Under the pieces are notes generated by a model that was not told the DNA's origin, did no database searches, and worked only from the letters and a program-made list of their open reading frames with translations. From NCBI GenBank assembly GCA_902622575.1, contig CACNQJ010000001.1, forward strand, positions 133,481-197,480: DNA of 64,000 bases, read 5' to 3'. Shown one piece after another: positions 1 through 8,679 of this stretch. Numbering within the stretch: the first letter of the stretch is position 1; each line of letters begins with the position of its first letter. Source of the stretch: an uncultured Bacteroidota bacterium (GTDB lineage Bacteria; Bacteroidota; Bacteroidia; Flavobacteriales; Flavobacteriaceae). Both the position numbers and the translations under genes were made by a program.

Positions 1-11
1 AATAATAATAG

Positions 12-2426
12 CTAAAAAGGATAATTTAATCCAATGTTAAAAACAGCCTTTTTTAAACTAAAGTCTTTGAACCATCTTCTTTCTTTGGTTAGTGCAGGAT
101 TATAGGTCTTTAAACCCATATCTAATCTAAAAACAAATAGTCCAGAGTCATATCTCAGTCCAAATCCTGAACCAATCGCCAATTCATTCAAATCTTTGAA
201 TCCATCAAATTTTCTTGAGGAGTCGTCAATGTCATCTAGTAGATTCCATATATTACCAATATCAGTAAATAAAGCACCATTAAACCTTCCTAGCATTTTA
301 AATCTATACTCAAAATTCAACGCAATTTTAAAATTACCCTCATTAAATTCATCTTTTGCTCCACTGCTCCCTGGTCCTAATCTGTAAACTTCCCATGCTC
401 GGTTGTCATTTGAGCCTCCACCAAAAAATGATTCTGAAAATGGTATATTTTCAGAATTTCCGTAAGGAATTGCAAAACCTAAAAAATATCTTGTAGCTAT
501 AGTAGAATTATCTCCAATATCCCAATGTTTGATGTAGCTAAGTTCTGACTTAAAAAACTGAGAGAACGGAATGTTGGAAATCGTTTTAAAACCTTCAGAT
601 TTAACATTATTTTTTCTCAGGAAAACATTTGTCAGAAGTCCAGCGCTTTTAAACTTGACTCTCCATTGATTAAAGTTATTTTTATCATACCGATTATCAT
701 AATTATTAGAAAAAGAGAATGAAGAACCAATAATTAAATTATTTGTAGTTAGCCTCTTTTTTCTGTTATTTATGTAACCTATTTTATTTAAATCATCAGT
801 ATTTATTGAACTTTTAAGTATAGTTAGAGCATCATTTATAAAAAGATTAATTCCGTTTGGTATTCCCAAATTCCCATTGATAAAATATTTACTGTCATTT
901 GTATAATCTTTGGCTATTTCATTAATTAAGTCATATGAGTTAGAGTAAACATTAAAATAATTTTGGATCCTCTTGTTTTTAATCAGCTCAATTTGTGCAG
1001 GAGAGAAATTAAAAAAATTATTTTCTTTATCCCACGAATAATTAAAATCAAATTTAAGACTATTTCTGTCTAGACCAATATTTCTTTGATTTGATGCACC
1101 AAGATTGATATAAGATCTAGGGTTATATATTCGTGGTTTATTGTTAATTCTTTGACCTAAAAAGAGAAACTTAGGAAACTTTAAACTCATGTCATAATTA
1201 AGTTGTGATATGGTTATATCACCTGATTTTCCGATTGAGCCAACAGCAGAGAGTTCTAAATTTTCTCCATTTTTAAAAATGTTTCTGGTTTTGAACCTGT
1301 TTTCAAATGAAATCCCAATATCTTCAATATTCGATTGTTTTACATCAAAACCAAATCCAATAGCATGCTTTTTTTTTGAGTTTAATATTATGTTAGCTTC
1401 CAATTTATTCTTTTTATTTTTAATATAACTATAACTAACCGATGGAAAACTAAACAAATCAAGTTTATTAAAATTTTGAAGTGTTAATGTTCTCAAAGAA
1501 TCATTGAATTTTTCACCTACTTTAAATTTGATTTGACTATTTAAAAAGTCTTTATTAAAATCAAAATTTCCATCTTTTTTAATGTTGGTAATAGATATTT
1601 TATCAATTTTATGAATGGTGTAATTTTTTCCGGTAATAATTATTTTTACAGGCAGGGAAAAAATATTACTTGATGAATCAATTTCAACATCGTACAAAAT
1701 GGAATTTATTTGAAAGTTATATATACCTGAATTTTTGAAAAGTTTATATAGTCTTTCTCTCTCAAGTTCAAAGTTTTTTGTTTTAAATAAATCATTCTTT
1801 TTTATAAAAGATTTATCAAAATTTATTTTATACACAGAATCTAAGACAGTTGATTCAATCATTGTATCAACCTCTCCTACATAGTATTGGGGACCAGTTG
1901 TCACTTTGTAATTTACATCAGCATAATTGACATTATTTTCATTTATAATAATTTCAGAAACAACTTTGTTTTCAAGGAATCCAATATTTTGAAAATATGA
2001 ATTTAGGTTTTTTATAGTTGCGAAGGTTTTACTAGAATCAATTATCTCAATTTTTTCCCCATTATTTTTTTTCCATTCATTAAAATTTCTATAATAATTT
2101 TTTAATTGATCAACTTGCTTTTCAGAGAAAATTTTAGTCAATCTTTTTCTTTTATTTTTTTTATTTATCCAATTATTAAATATACTGTCTGTATTTTTTT
2201 TTGACGTTGAATAAATTAATGCACCTATCGGTATTCCAATAAATGTTGAGTTTTTATTTTGTAAAAATAGGCCACTAAGAGTGTCTTTTGCTACCAATTG
2301 ATCATTTACAAATAACTTGTTATTATTTAGTAATTTTTCATTATCTATTAAATTTTTGGATATGGAACAACTAGATAATATAATTGTAATAGTAAATAAT
2401 ATTATTTTTACCTTGTTGATTCTCAT
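12..2426 (-). CDS. tamL: TamL-type Omp85 outer-membrane lipoprotein
   Basis: Predicted outer-membrane assembly protein of the Omp85/TamA group in its Bacteroidota lipoprotein form. I take the start at the internal ATG (MRINKVK), not the ORF-track start eight codons earlier, because it gives a clean signal peptide ending in the lipobox SSCS. POTRA-like N-terminal half is followed by a C-terminal 16-strand-barrel region. NRAWEVYRLGPG near residue 680 fits the conserved loop-6 region, and the protein ends in the beta-signal-like YPF. It is divergent from the adjacent RNA methyltransferase gene, an arrangement I recall from flavobacteria. In other bacteria TamA works with TamB; tamB is not in this window. 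The family call is firm, the exact substrate is not. Confidence 0.87.
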   Translation of the reverse strand: MRINKVKIILFTITIILSSCSISKNLIDNEKLLNNNKLFVNDQLVAKDTLSGLFLQNKNSTFIGIPIGALIYSTSKKNTDSIFNNWINKKNKRKRLTKIFSEKQVDQLKNYYRNFNEWKKNNGEKIEIIDSSKTFATIKNLNSYFQNIGFLENKVVSEIIINENNVNYADVNYKVTTGPQYYVGEVDTMIESTVLDSVYKINFDKSFIKKNDLFKTKNFELERERLYKLFKNSGIYNFQINSILYDVEIDSSSNIFSLPVKIIITGKNYTIHKIDKISITNIKKDGNFDFNKDFLNSQIKFKVGEKFNDSLRTLTLQNFNKLDLFSFPSVSYSYIKNKKNKLEANIILNSKKKHAIGFGFDVKQSNIEDIGISFENRFKTRNIFKNGENLELSAVGSIGKSGDITISQLNYDMSLKFPKFLFLGQRINNKPRIYNPRSYINLGASNQRNIGLDRNSLKFDFNYSWDKENNFFNFSPAQIELIKNKRIQNYFNVYSNSYDLINEIAKDYTNDSKYFINGNLGIPNGINLFINDALTILKSSINTDDLNKIGYINNRKKRLTTNNLIIGSSFSFSNNYDNRYDKNNFNQWRVKFKSAGLLTNVFLRKNNVKSEGFKTISNIPFSQFFKSELSYIKHWDIGDNSTIATRYFLGFAIPYGNSENIPFSESFFGGGSNDNRAWEVYRLGPGSSGAKDEFNEGNFKIALNFEYRFKMLGRFNGALFTDIGNIWNLLDDIDDSSRKFDGFKDLNELAIGSGFGLRYDSGLFVFRLDMGLKTYNPALTKERRWFKDFSLKKAVFNIGLNYPF

Positions 2427-2457
2427 GAAATTCACATTCCAAAAATACATTTAATAA

Positions 2458-3171
2458 ATGGTTAGCAAAAATCAACTTAAATTCATCAGATCACTTAATC
2501 TGAAAAAAAATAGAATTAAACATAATATGATTGTTGTTGAAGGTTTGAAGACCATTAGTGAATTTATTAAATCAGATTTCCAATTAGTAAAACTTTTTTC
2601 AACAGAGAAAAAAAAAATTAATAATATTAAACCTGAACTAATCATGGAAAGTGAACTGAAATCAATCAGCAACTACAAATCACCAGATGGAAGTTTAGCT
2701 ATTTTTAATATTTCAGAAAGATCAATTGAAGATCAAACTCTGTACATCGTTTTAGATAAAATTGCAGATCCAGGAAATCTTGGAACCATAATTAGAACAT
2801 GTGAGTGGTTTGGAATTAATCAAATTATTTGTTCCGAAAGTTCTGTAGATTGTTACAACCCCAAAGTAATACAATCTTCTATGGGATCTTTATCTCGAGT
2901 CAATGTGATTTACACCGATTTAATCAAGTTTTTGAAATCTAAAAATCTACCTATTTATTTAGCAGACTTAAATGGCAAAAAACTTAAAAAAAGTGTTATT
3001 AACAATGAATGTATTTGGGTTTTTGGATCCGAGTCACATGGAATTTCTAAAAAAGTAAAAAAATTAGCACATAAATCATTTACTATTCCAAAATATAAAA
3101 AGAATATTAGAACAGACAGTTTAAATCTTTCGACTTCAGTTGCCATCATACTAGGTTTATTGAGGATTTAG
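2458..3171 (+). CDS. TrmH/SpoU-family SPOUT RNA 2'-O-methyltransferase
   Basis: Methylates ribose 2'-OH groups of rRNA or tRNA using SAM. The three SpoU motifs are visible: motif 1 DPGNLGTIIRTCEWFG, motif 2 FGSESHGIS and motif 3 LNLSTSVAI at the C-terminus, which together build the trefoil knot. The N-terminal ~100 residues resemble the SpoU substrate-binding domain (FIRSLNLKKNRIKHNMIVVEG). Length of 237 aa is normal. It sits between divergent tamL and convergent porT, and its stop interlocks with the porT stop (TTAG). The target nucleotide cannot be assigned from sequence alone. Confidence 0.9.
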   Translation: MVSKNQLKFIRSLNLKKNRIKHNMIVVEGLKTISEFIKSDFQLVKLFSTEKKKINNIKPELIMESELKSISNYKSPDGSLAIFNISERSIEDQTLYIVLDKIADPGNLGTIIRTCEWFGINQIICSESSVDCYNPKVIQSSMGSLSRVNVIYTDLIKFLKSKNLPIYLADLNGKKLKKSVINNECIWVFGSESHGISKKVKKLAHKSFTIPKYKKNIRTDSLNLSTSVAIILGLLRI

Positions 3172-3851
3172 TAGAAACTAAAATTAATAAAAATAGCTCT
3201 TGTTAAAAATTTATCAATGTTACGCGTCCAGGGGTTGTCTGGTGTATTATTTGGGATTTCATCTTTAAGTGAAAAGACTCCTCTAACAGATGGAGAGAAT
3301 TTAAAATATCGTAAGTAAAAGTCAACACCAAAAGATAATTCATAGTAAAAATTAAATTTTTCAAATTTAAAATTTTCTAAACCATAGCTAGCTAGAGTTC
3401 CCTCAATTTCATTTAAGTTAATTGATGTTGATAAGCCGGCTTTAAGGTAAGGTCTAAAATTATTCAGTCTTTTTGAACTATACTTCAATAAAAGTGGAAT
3501 ATGAATATTATTAGATTTTACTACCCATAATGTATCAGAATTGTTTGTGAAATCTTTCCTATCATTGAAAATGATATTTTTTTTATTAGCATGTAAACCA
3601 GGTTCTAGACTTAAGAATAGATTTTTATTTAATTTTAGTTCTCCTATCAATCCAACATTAATTCCCTCTGCCTTGTCAACAGAGATTGGATAAGGCGTAT
3701 TTTGTTTGTAATCAACTTTGTTATCATATGAATTAATTCCAATATAGTACCCAAATCTAATATCTCTCTCATCAAAGTTTTGTAGATTTTTGAATTGAGA
3801 TAAACATATCTGAACAGATAATAACAAAAAAAGTAAACTTTTTTTAAACAC
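3168..3851 (-). CDS. porT: PorT/SprT family T9SS-associated beta-barrel protein
   Basis: Small outer-membrane beta-barrel protein of the PorT (SprT) family, required for type IX secretion and gliding in Bacteroidota. A signal peptide (LLFLLLSVQICLSQ) is followed by NFDERDIRFGYYIGINSYD, characteristic of PorT in flavobacteria. Alternating hydrophobic strands follow and the protein ends in aromatic NFSFY. The start is GTG with a TAGATTTG box 5 bases upstream, suggesting a very short leader. The neighbouring TrmH and TamL genes match the flavobacterial order I recall; the usual ubiE partner is absent here, with trkA instead. A generic porin-like barrel is the main alternative. Confidence 0.8.
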   Translation of the reverse strand: MFKKSLLFLLLSVQICLSQFKNLQNFDERDIRFGYYIGINSYDNKVDYKQNTPYPISVDKAEGINVGLIGELKLNKNLFLSLEPGLHANKKNIIFNDRKDFTNNSDTLWVVKSNNIHIPLLLKYSSKRLNNFRPYLKAGLSTSINLNEIEGTLASYGLENFKFEKFNFYYELSFGVDFYLRYFKFSPSVRGVFSLKDEIPNNTPDNPWTRNIDKFLTRAIFINFSFY

Positions 3852-3856
3852 AATCC

Positions 3857-3864
3857 CAAATCTA
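3857..3864 (-). promoter_or_regulatory. Candidate -7 box for porT
   Basis: TAGATTTG on the minus strand fits the Bacteroidota sigma-ABfr -7 consensus TAnnTTTG. It lies 5 bases before the porT GTG. No convincing TTTG -33 box was seen at the exact spacing, and the AT-rich background makes chance matches plausible. Confidence 0.35.
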
Positions 3865-3915
3865 AGTAAACTAATTTATAACAAATCAAAATTTACCAAA
3901 ATTTCGAAAATCAAG

Positions 3916-3923
3916 TATATTTG
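3916..3923 (+). promoter_or_regulatory. Candidate -7 box for trkA-trkH
   Basis: TATATTTG matches the Bacteroidota -7 consensus TAnnTTTG, with 21 bases between it and the trkA ATG. The -33 region is weak. It is the only plausible promoter for the trkAH operon in the 90-bp divergent gap. Confidence 0.5.
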
Positions 3924-3944
3924 TTTTGATTATATAACTCAGTA

Positions 3945-5294
3945 ATGAAAATTGTTATAGCAGGAGCTGGAGAAGTTGGATTACATTTATCGAAAATGCT
4001 TTCATATGAATCTCATGATATCACTTTGGTTGATAATAATGAGGTTAATCTAAAGGATGGTGAGAACTATCTGGATATAAAAGTTGTTAATGGTGATTCC
4101 TCATCACCTTTGGTTTTAGAAAAAGCCAATGTAAACAATGCAGATCTTGTTATAGGTGTTACAGCAAGTGAGTCAATAAATTTTTTTACTTGTGTGCTTT
4201 CAAAAAAATTAGGAGCAAAAAGAACTATAGCTAGATTGACCAATACAGAGTTTTTAGAAAATGGTAGCAAATTTGATTTTTCATCTATAGGAATTGATGA
4301 GGTAATTTCACCGGAAAATTTAGCCGCAAATGAAGTCAAGTTACTTATAAATGACTCTGGCTTCACTAACAGTCACGATTTTGAGAACGGAGCTCTAAAA
4401 ATGATGGCTGCCAAAATTCAAAATGATGCTCCGTTTGTTGGTAAGACAGTCATGGAAGCAGCTTCAGTATTTCCCGGGATAAAGTTTATGCCAATTGCAA
4501 TTGAGAGAGGTGGTACCCACACAGCCATAATCCCTAGAGGAAATACTGTGTTTAAAAATGATGATCATGTTTATTTTATTACTTGTCATGACGGTGTGGA
4601 TGAACTTTACAATTTAATGGGTACAAAAAGAGATAAAATTCAACAAATTATGATTTTAGGTGGAGGAAGAGTAGGTTATAAAGTAGCTAAAGAACTGAGC
4701 AATGAGGGCTACAGTGTTAAATTAGTTGAAATTAATCCTGAAAAAGCAGAGGATATTGCTAATTCATTACCCAACGTTTTAGTTCTCAATATTGATGGAA
4801 CTCGTGTGGATTTGTTAAGTGAGGAGAGTCTTGAAGAAATGGATGCATTTATAGCAACAACTGGCGACTCTCAAAAAAATATTATGTCATGTTTAATGGC
4901 CAAATCAAAAAATATTGGACGAACAATTGCAATCGTTGATAATACCGATTATTTTGAGTTATCAGAATCAATAGGTGTAGATACTTTAATTAACAAAAAA
5001 CTTCTTGCTGCAAATGAAATTTTTAGATTCATTAGAAAGGGTGATATTTTAGAGTTGAACAAACTTAATAATATGAATGCTGAAGTTTTAGAGTTTTTGA
5101 TAAGTAAAGAATCAATTGTGAAAGGAAAAAAAATTAAAGATCTAGACTTTCCAAGATCTGCAATTATTGGTGGAGTGATAAGAGATGGTGTTGGTAAAAT
5201 AGCTCTAGGAGATTTTGTAATAAAAAAAGGGGACAGAGTACTTGTCTGCTCGCTTTATAATGCAATAAATAAAGTGGAAAAATTATTCCTTTAG
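3945..5294 (+). CDS. trkA: Trk K+ uptake system regulatory subunit TrkA
   Basis: Cytoplasmic NAD(H)-binding gating subunit of the Trk potassium transporter. It contains two tandem RCK units, the usual arrangement for 449-aa TrkA. The first Rossmann motif is IAGAGEVGLHLSKML at residue 3 and the second is ILGGGRVGYKVAKEL near residue 238. Each is followed by a TrkA-C domain (about 140-225 and 365-449). The gene is separated by 2 bp from trkH, which encodes the membrane channel, so the two form an operon. A TATATTTG box lies upstream. Confidence 0.95.
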   Translation: MKIVIAGAGEVGLHLSKMLSYESHDITLVDNNEVNLKDGENYLDIKVVNGDSSSPLVLEKANVNNADLVIGVTASESINFFTCVLSKKLGAKRTIARLTNTEFLENGSKFDFSSIGIDEVISPENLAANEVKLLINDSGFTNSHDFENGALKMMAAKIQNDAPFVGKTVMEAASVFPGIKFMPIAIERGGTHTAIIPRGNTVFKNDDHVYFITCHDGVDELYNLMGTKRDKIQQIMILGGGRVGYKVAKELSNEGYSVKLVEINPEKAEDIANSLPNVLVLNIDGTRVDLLSEESLEEMDAFIATTGDSQKNIMSCLMAKSKNIGRTIAIVDNTDYFELSESIGVDTLINKKLLAANEIFRFIRKGDILELNKLNNMNAEVLEFLISKESIVKGKKIKDLDFPRSAIIGGVIRDGVGKIALGDFVIKKGDRVLVCSLYNAINKVEKLFL

Positions 5295-5296
5295 TC

Positions 5297-6799
5297 ATGT
5301 CAAAATTTAATTACAGATTAATTTCATATATCATTGGATTATTGCTTTTACTTAACGCGAGTGCAATCTTTCTGACCGGTATGGTTAGTCTTTACTTAGG
5401 TGATGGTTTCTTTGAAAATATATTATATGCCTCCTTAGTGTGTCTAATTCTAGGCTCAATAATTATGTTGTTTTCAAAGAATCCTACAAAGGTTATCAAT
5501 AGACGTGATGGTTATCTCATAGTAGTTTTTGGTTGGTTGACAATGGTTTTTTCAGGAACACTTCCTTATATTTTTACTGAAACAATAAATAATATTCCAG
5601 ATTTGATTTTTGAAACAATGTCGGGTTATACCACCACAGGATCTAGTATTATAAGTAATGTAGAGAGCCTTCCTGAAAGCATTATTTTTTGGAGAAGTAT
5701 GACCCATTGGCTTGGAGGTATGGGTATAATAGTTTTAGCAATAGCAATTTTACCTTTATTGGGAATTGGTGGAATGCAGTTATTTTCAGCTGAAGCACCT
5801 GGAAGTGGTATTAGTGGAGATAAAATACATCCGAGAATTAGTAATACAGCTAAAAGACTTTGGCTTATATATATAGGCTTAACATTGGCAGAGACTCTAT
5901 TACTAAATTTTGCAGGAATGAGTTTATTTGATGCAATAAATCATTCTATGAGTAACATTGCAACTGGTGGTTTTTCTACAAAAAATGATAGTTTGTCATA
6001 TTGGAATTCTATGCCGTCGGTGCAATATATTATTATATTTTTCATGATTTTGGCGGGAACAAATTTTCTTTTAATATACTTGTCAATTATTGGAAAATTT
6101 AAAAAACTTATTTCTAACACTGAGTTTATTTGGTTTTTGGTTCTAATTTGCTTTTTTGTAATGGTCACTACATTTATCTTAAATAGTAGTGTTGATCTTA
6201 ATTCAACTAACTTTGATCATCCACAGGTTTTTGGCAAATTAGAGGCTAGCTTTCGACATGCACTTTTTCAGGTAGTGGCAGTAATGACAACAACTGGATT
6301 TGTGACAGGAGATTTTGCTGGGTGGTCCCCATTTTTGACGATGTTGTTTTTTGGTTTAATGTTTTTTGGAGCTTCATCTGGATCGACCTCAGGTGGAATA
6401 AAGATATCTAGGCATCTAATTCTTATAAAAAATGGTTTTTTAGAGTTTAAAAGATCACTTCATCCTAATGCAATACTACCATTAAGGTATAATCATTCAG
6501 TTGTCAAGAAAGAAGTTGTTGTAAACATCTTGGCTTTTTTTATGCTTTACTTGATTTTATTTATCGTTGGAGCTGCAGTTTTGAGCACGCAGGGTTTAGA
6601 TTTTATATCTTCAATTGGAGGTTCTGCTGCGTCAATTGGAAATGTTGGACCAGCTCTTGGATCAATTGGACCATCATTTAATTATGAACAAATAACAGGT
6701 TTCGCAAAAATATGGTGTTCCTTTTTAATGCTTGTGGGAAGGTTAGAGCTTTTTACAATACTAATAGTATTTACACCATATTTTTGGAAAAATCTTTAG
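5297..6799 (+). CDS. trkH: Trk K+ uptake system membrane subunit TrkH
   Basis: Inner-membrane K+ channel/transporter of the SKT superfamily, partner of TrkA encoded just upstream. About ten or more hydrophobic segments are evident, with four pore-loop signatures: TTTGSSI, IATGGFSTK, MTTTGFVTGDF and SIGNVGPALG, each carrying the selectivity-filter glycine. Length of 500 aa is typical. The stop codon interlocks with that of the convergent aminotransferase gene (TTAG), leaving no space for a terminator between them. Confidence 0.95.
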   Translation: MSKFNYRLISYIIGLLLLLNASAIFLTGMVSLYLGDGFFENILYASLVCLILGSIIMLFSKNPTKVINRRDGYLIVVFGWLTMVFSGTLPYIFTETINNIPDLIFETMSGYTTTGSSIISNVESLPESIIFWRSMTHWLGGMGIIVLAIAILPLLGIGGMQLFSAEAPGSGISGDKIHPRISNTAKRLWLIYIGLTLAETLLLNFAGMSLFDAINHSMSNIATGGFSTKNDSLSYWNSMPSVQYIIIFFMILAGTNFLLIYLSIIGKFKKLISNTEFIWFLVLICFFVMVTTFILNSSVDLNSTNFDHPQVFGKLEASFRHALFQVVAVMTTTGFVTGDFAGWSPFLTMLFFGLMFFGASSGSTSGGIKISRHLILIKNGFLEFKRSLHPNAILPLRYNHSVVKKEVVVNILAFFMLYLILFIVGAAVLSTQGLDFISSIGGSAASIGNVGPALGSIGPSFNYEQITGFAKIWCSFLMLVGRLELFTILIVFTPYFWKNL

Positions 6800-7983
6800 T
6801 TTAAAAGTTTATTTATTCTGCTAACAGCTTCAATAATACTTTCTTGTGATGCAGCATAACTTATCCTAATGTTATTTGGGCACCCAAAAGCATCACCTGT
6901 CACAGTAGCTACATGAGCTTTTTCAAGAACGACCATAGCAAAATCAGATGCTGAATTAATTATTTCACCATCTATTTCCTTTCCAAAATAATATGAAATG
7001 TCTGGAAAAACATAAAAAGCTCCATCAGGGTTATTTAGTTTAAATCCTTTGATATTACTTAATAAATTTATTATCAATTTTTTTCTCTCTTTAAATTCCT
7101 CAACCATGTAATTAATTTTTTTTGGGGATTCTGTTAAGGCTTTCACAGTTGCTTTTTGTGCTATACAATTTGCTCCGCTTGTAACTTGTCCTTGTAGTTT
7201 GGTGCATGCTTTTGCAATCCAATCAGGCGCTCCAATATACCCAATTCTCCAACCCGTCATCGCAAATGCTTTAGCAATACCATTAACTGTGATCGTTCTT
7301 TCATACATGCCTTCAAGGCTTGCAAAACTAACATGCTCAACTCCATAGTTTATGTGCTCATATATTTCATCTGACAGTATAAAAATATTTGGATATTTTC
7401 TTAGTACGGTAGCAATTTCATCTAATTCTTTTTTACTAAAAATACTGCCGCTTGGGTTGTTGGGTGAATTTATTATAATCATCTTGGTTTTGTCAGTAAT
7501 AGCCTTTTCAATTTCTTTAGCACTCACTTTAAAGTTTGAATTAATATCACTAGCGATTATTTTGGGTACCCCCTCAGCCATTAAAACAATAGCTGAATAA
7601 CTAACCCAAAATGGAGCTAAAAGAATTACCTCCTCACCAGGTTTAACCAAAGCCTGTACTGCATTAGCAATTGATTGTTTTGCGCCGGTCGATACCACAA
7701 TTTGACTAACATTATATTTTAAATTATTATCTCTACTAAATTTTGTAGATATTGATTGCTTTAATTCAAGATACCCATCAACAGGTGTATATGAATTATA
7801 ATTGTCTTTTACTGCACTAATTGCAGCATCTTTTATGTATTCGGGTGTATTAAAATCAGGTTCACCAAGGCTTAGACCTATAATATCAACTCCTTTATTT
7901 TTTAGTTCTCTTGCTTTTGCAGCCATGGTCAATGTTGCAGAAGCTGGTAAATCATTAATTTTATCACTTAAATACTCTTTCAT
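6796..7983 (-). CDS. Pyridoxal-phosphate aspartate aminotransferase (class I)
   Basis: Class I/II aminotransferase, most likely aspartate/prephenate-type, transferring amino groups between aspartate or aromatic substrates and 2-oxoglutarate. Visible features are SLGEPDFNTP near the N-terminus, NSPNNPSG, DEIYEHINY, the PLP-lysine motif AKAFAMTGWR (lysine about residue 238) and the arginine motif NIRISYA near the C-terminus. The 395-aa length is standard. It is divergent from rsmG, with a TATATTTG box 20 bases upstream of its ATG. Exact substrate preference cannot be read from sequence. Confidence 0.9.
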   Translation of the reverse strand: MKEYLSDKINDLPASATLTMAAKARELKNKGVDIIGLSLGEPDFNTPEYIKDAAISAVKDNYNSYTPVDGYLELKQSISTKFSRDNNLKYNVSQIVVSTGAKQSIANAVQALVKPGEEVILLAPFWVSYSAIVLMAEGVPKIIASDINSNFKVSAKEIEKAITDKTKMIIINSPNNPSGSIFSKKELDEIATVLRKYPNIFILSDEIYEHINYGVEHVSFASLEGMYERTITVNGIAKAFAMTGWRIGYIGAPDWIAKACTKLQGQVTSGANCIAQKATVKALTESPKKINYMVEEFKERKKLIINLLSNIKGFKLNNPDGAFYVFPDISYYFGKEIDGEIINSASDFAMVVLEKAHVATVTGDAFGCPNNIRISYAASQESIIEAVSRINKLLN

Positions 7984-8003
7984 ATGGTAAGAATTATAAT
8001 TTC

Positions 8004-8011
8004 CAAATATA
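8004..8011 (-). promoter_or_regulatory. Candidate -7 box for the aminotransferase gene
   Basis: Minus-strand TATATTTG (TAnnTTTG consensus) with 20 bases to the ATG, in a 57-bp divergent intergenic region shared with rsmG. Confidence 0.45.
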
Positions 8012-8040
8012 TTTAAATTACATTAGTATATATCTAAAAA

Positions 8041-8679
8041 ATGAACGTGATAAAAAAATATTTTCCACAAATTGATGATAACCAAATCATGAAGTTGTCT
8101 TTATTCGAAAAGCTCATTAAGGATTGGAATAAAAAAATAAATCTTGTTTCAAGAAAGGATGTTGAAAACTTTCAATTAAATCACATTTTACACTCATTAA
8201 GCATATCAAAATTAATTTCATTCAGTCCAAAAACTAATATCCTTGATTTGGGTACGGGGGGGGGATTGCCAGGAATTCCACTTGCTATAATTTTTCCACA
8301 GGCGGAATTTCATTTGATTGATAGAAAAGAAAAAAAAATAAAGGTCGTAAATAAGATTGTTAAAGAACTAAAACTTACTAATGTAAAAGCTGATAGTTAT
8401 GATTTAAAATATATAAATACTAAATATGATTTTATTATAAATAGAGCAGTAAGTTCAACAGATAACATTATTAGAATATGTAACAATAAAATCAACTCGA
8501 TTAGTGTCAACAAAATCCAAAATGGAATAATATGTTTAAAAGGCGGTGACTTGAAAATTGAATTAAATAAGGTAAAGGATTTTAAAATTTTAAACTTAAA
8601 TGAGATTTTTTTTGAGCCCTTTTTCGAAACCAAAAAAATAATCTATATACCTAATCCATATATTCGTAAGGATAATTAG
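8041..8679 (+). CDS. rsmG: 16S rRNA (guanine527-N7)-methyltransferase RsmG
   Basis: Methylates N7 of G527 in 16S rRNA, near the streptomycin site. The N-terminal EKLIKDWNKKINLVSRKD and LNHILHSLS motifs and the SAM motif LDLGTGGGLPGIPLAI are classic RsmG. The protein is 212 aa, normal. The glycine codons of the SAM motif include an uninterrupted run of nine G, extraordinary in this AT-rich sequence and a potential slippage point. The 3' end overlaps the convergent pruA gene by 29 bp, an unusually deep tail-to-tail overlap for this window. Confidence 0.93.
   Translation: MNVIKKYFPQIDDNQIMKLSLFEKLIKDWNKKINLVSRKDVENFQLNHILHSLSISKLISFSPKTNILDLGTGGGLPGIPLAIIFPQAEFHLIDRKEKKIKVVNKIVKELKLTNVKADSYDLKYINTKYDFIINRAVSSTDNIIRICNNKINSISVNKIQNGIICLKGGDLKIELNKVKDFKILNLNEIFFEPFFETKKIIYIPNPYIRKDN
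8256..8264 (+). repeat. G9 homopolymer tract inside rsmG
   Basis: Nine consecutive G encode part of the RsmG SAM-binding motif (acg ggg ggg gga). Loss or gain of one G would frameshift rsmG about 74 codons from the start. The gene is in frame as given. Confidence 0.9.

Noticed and set aside
196-1428. Plus-strand ORFs of 63 and 72 aa inside tamL
   Set aside because: Out-of-frame shadows of the Omp85 gene without signal peptide, domain or promoter support.
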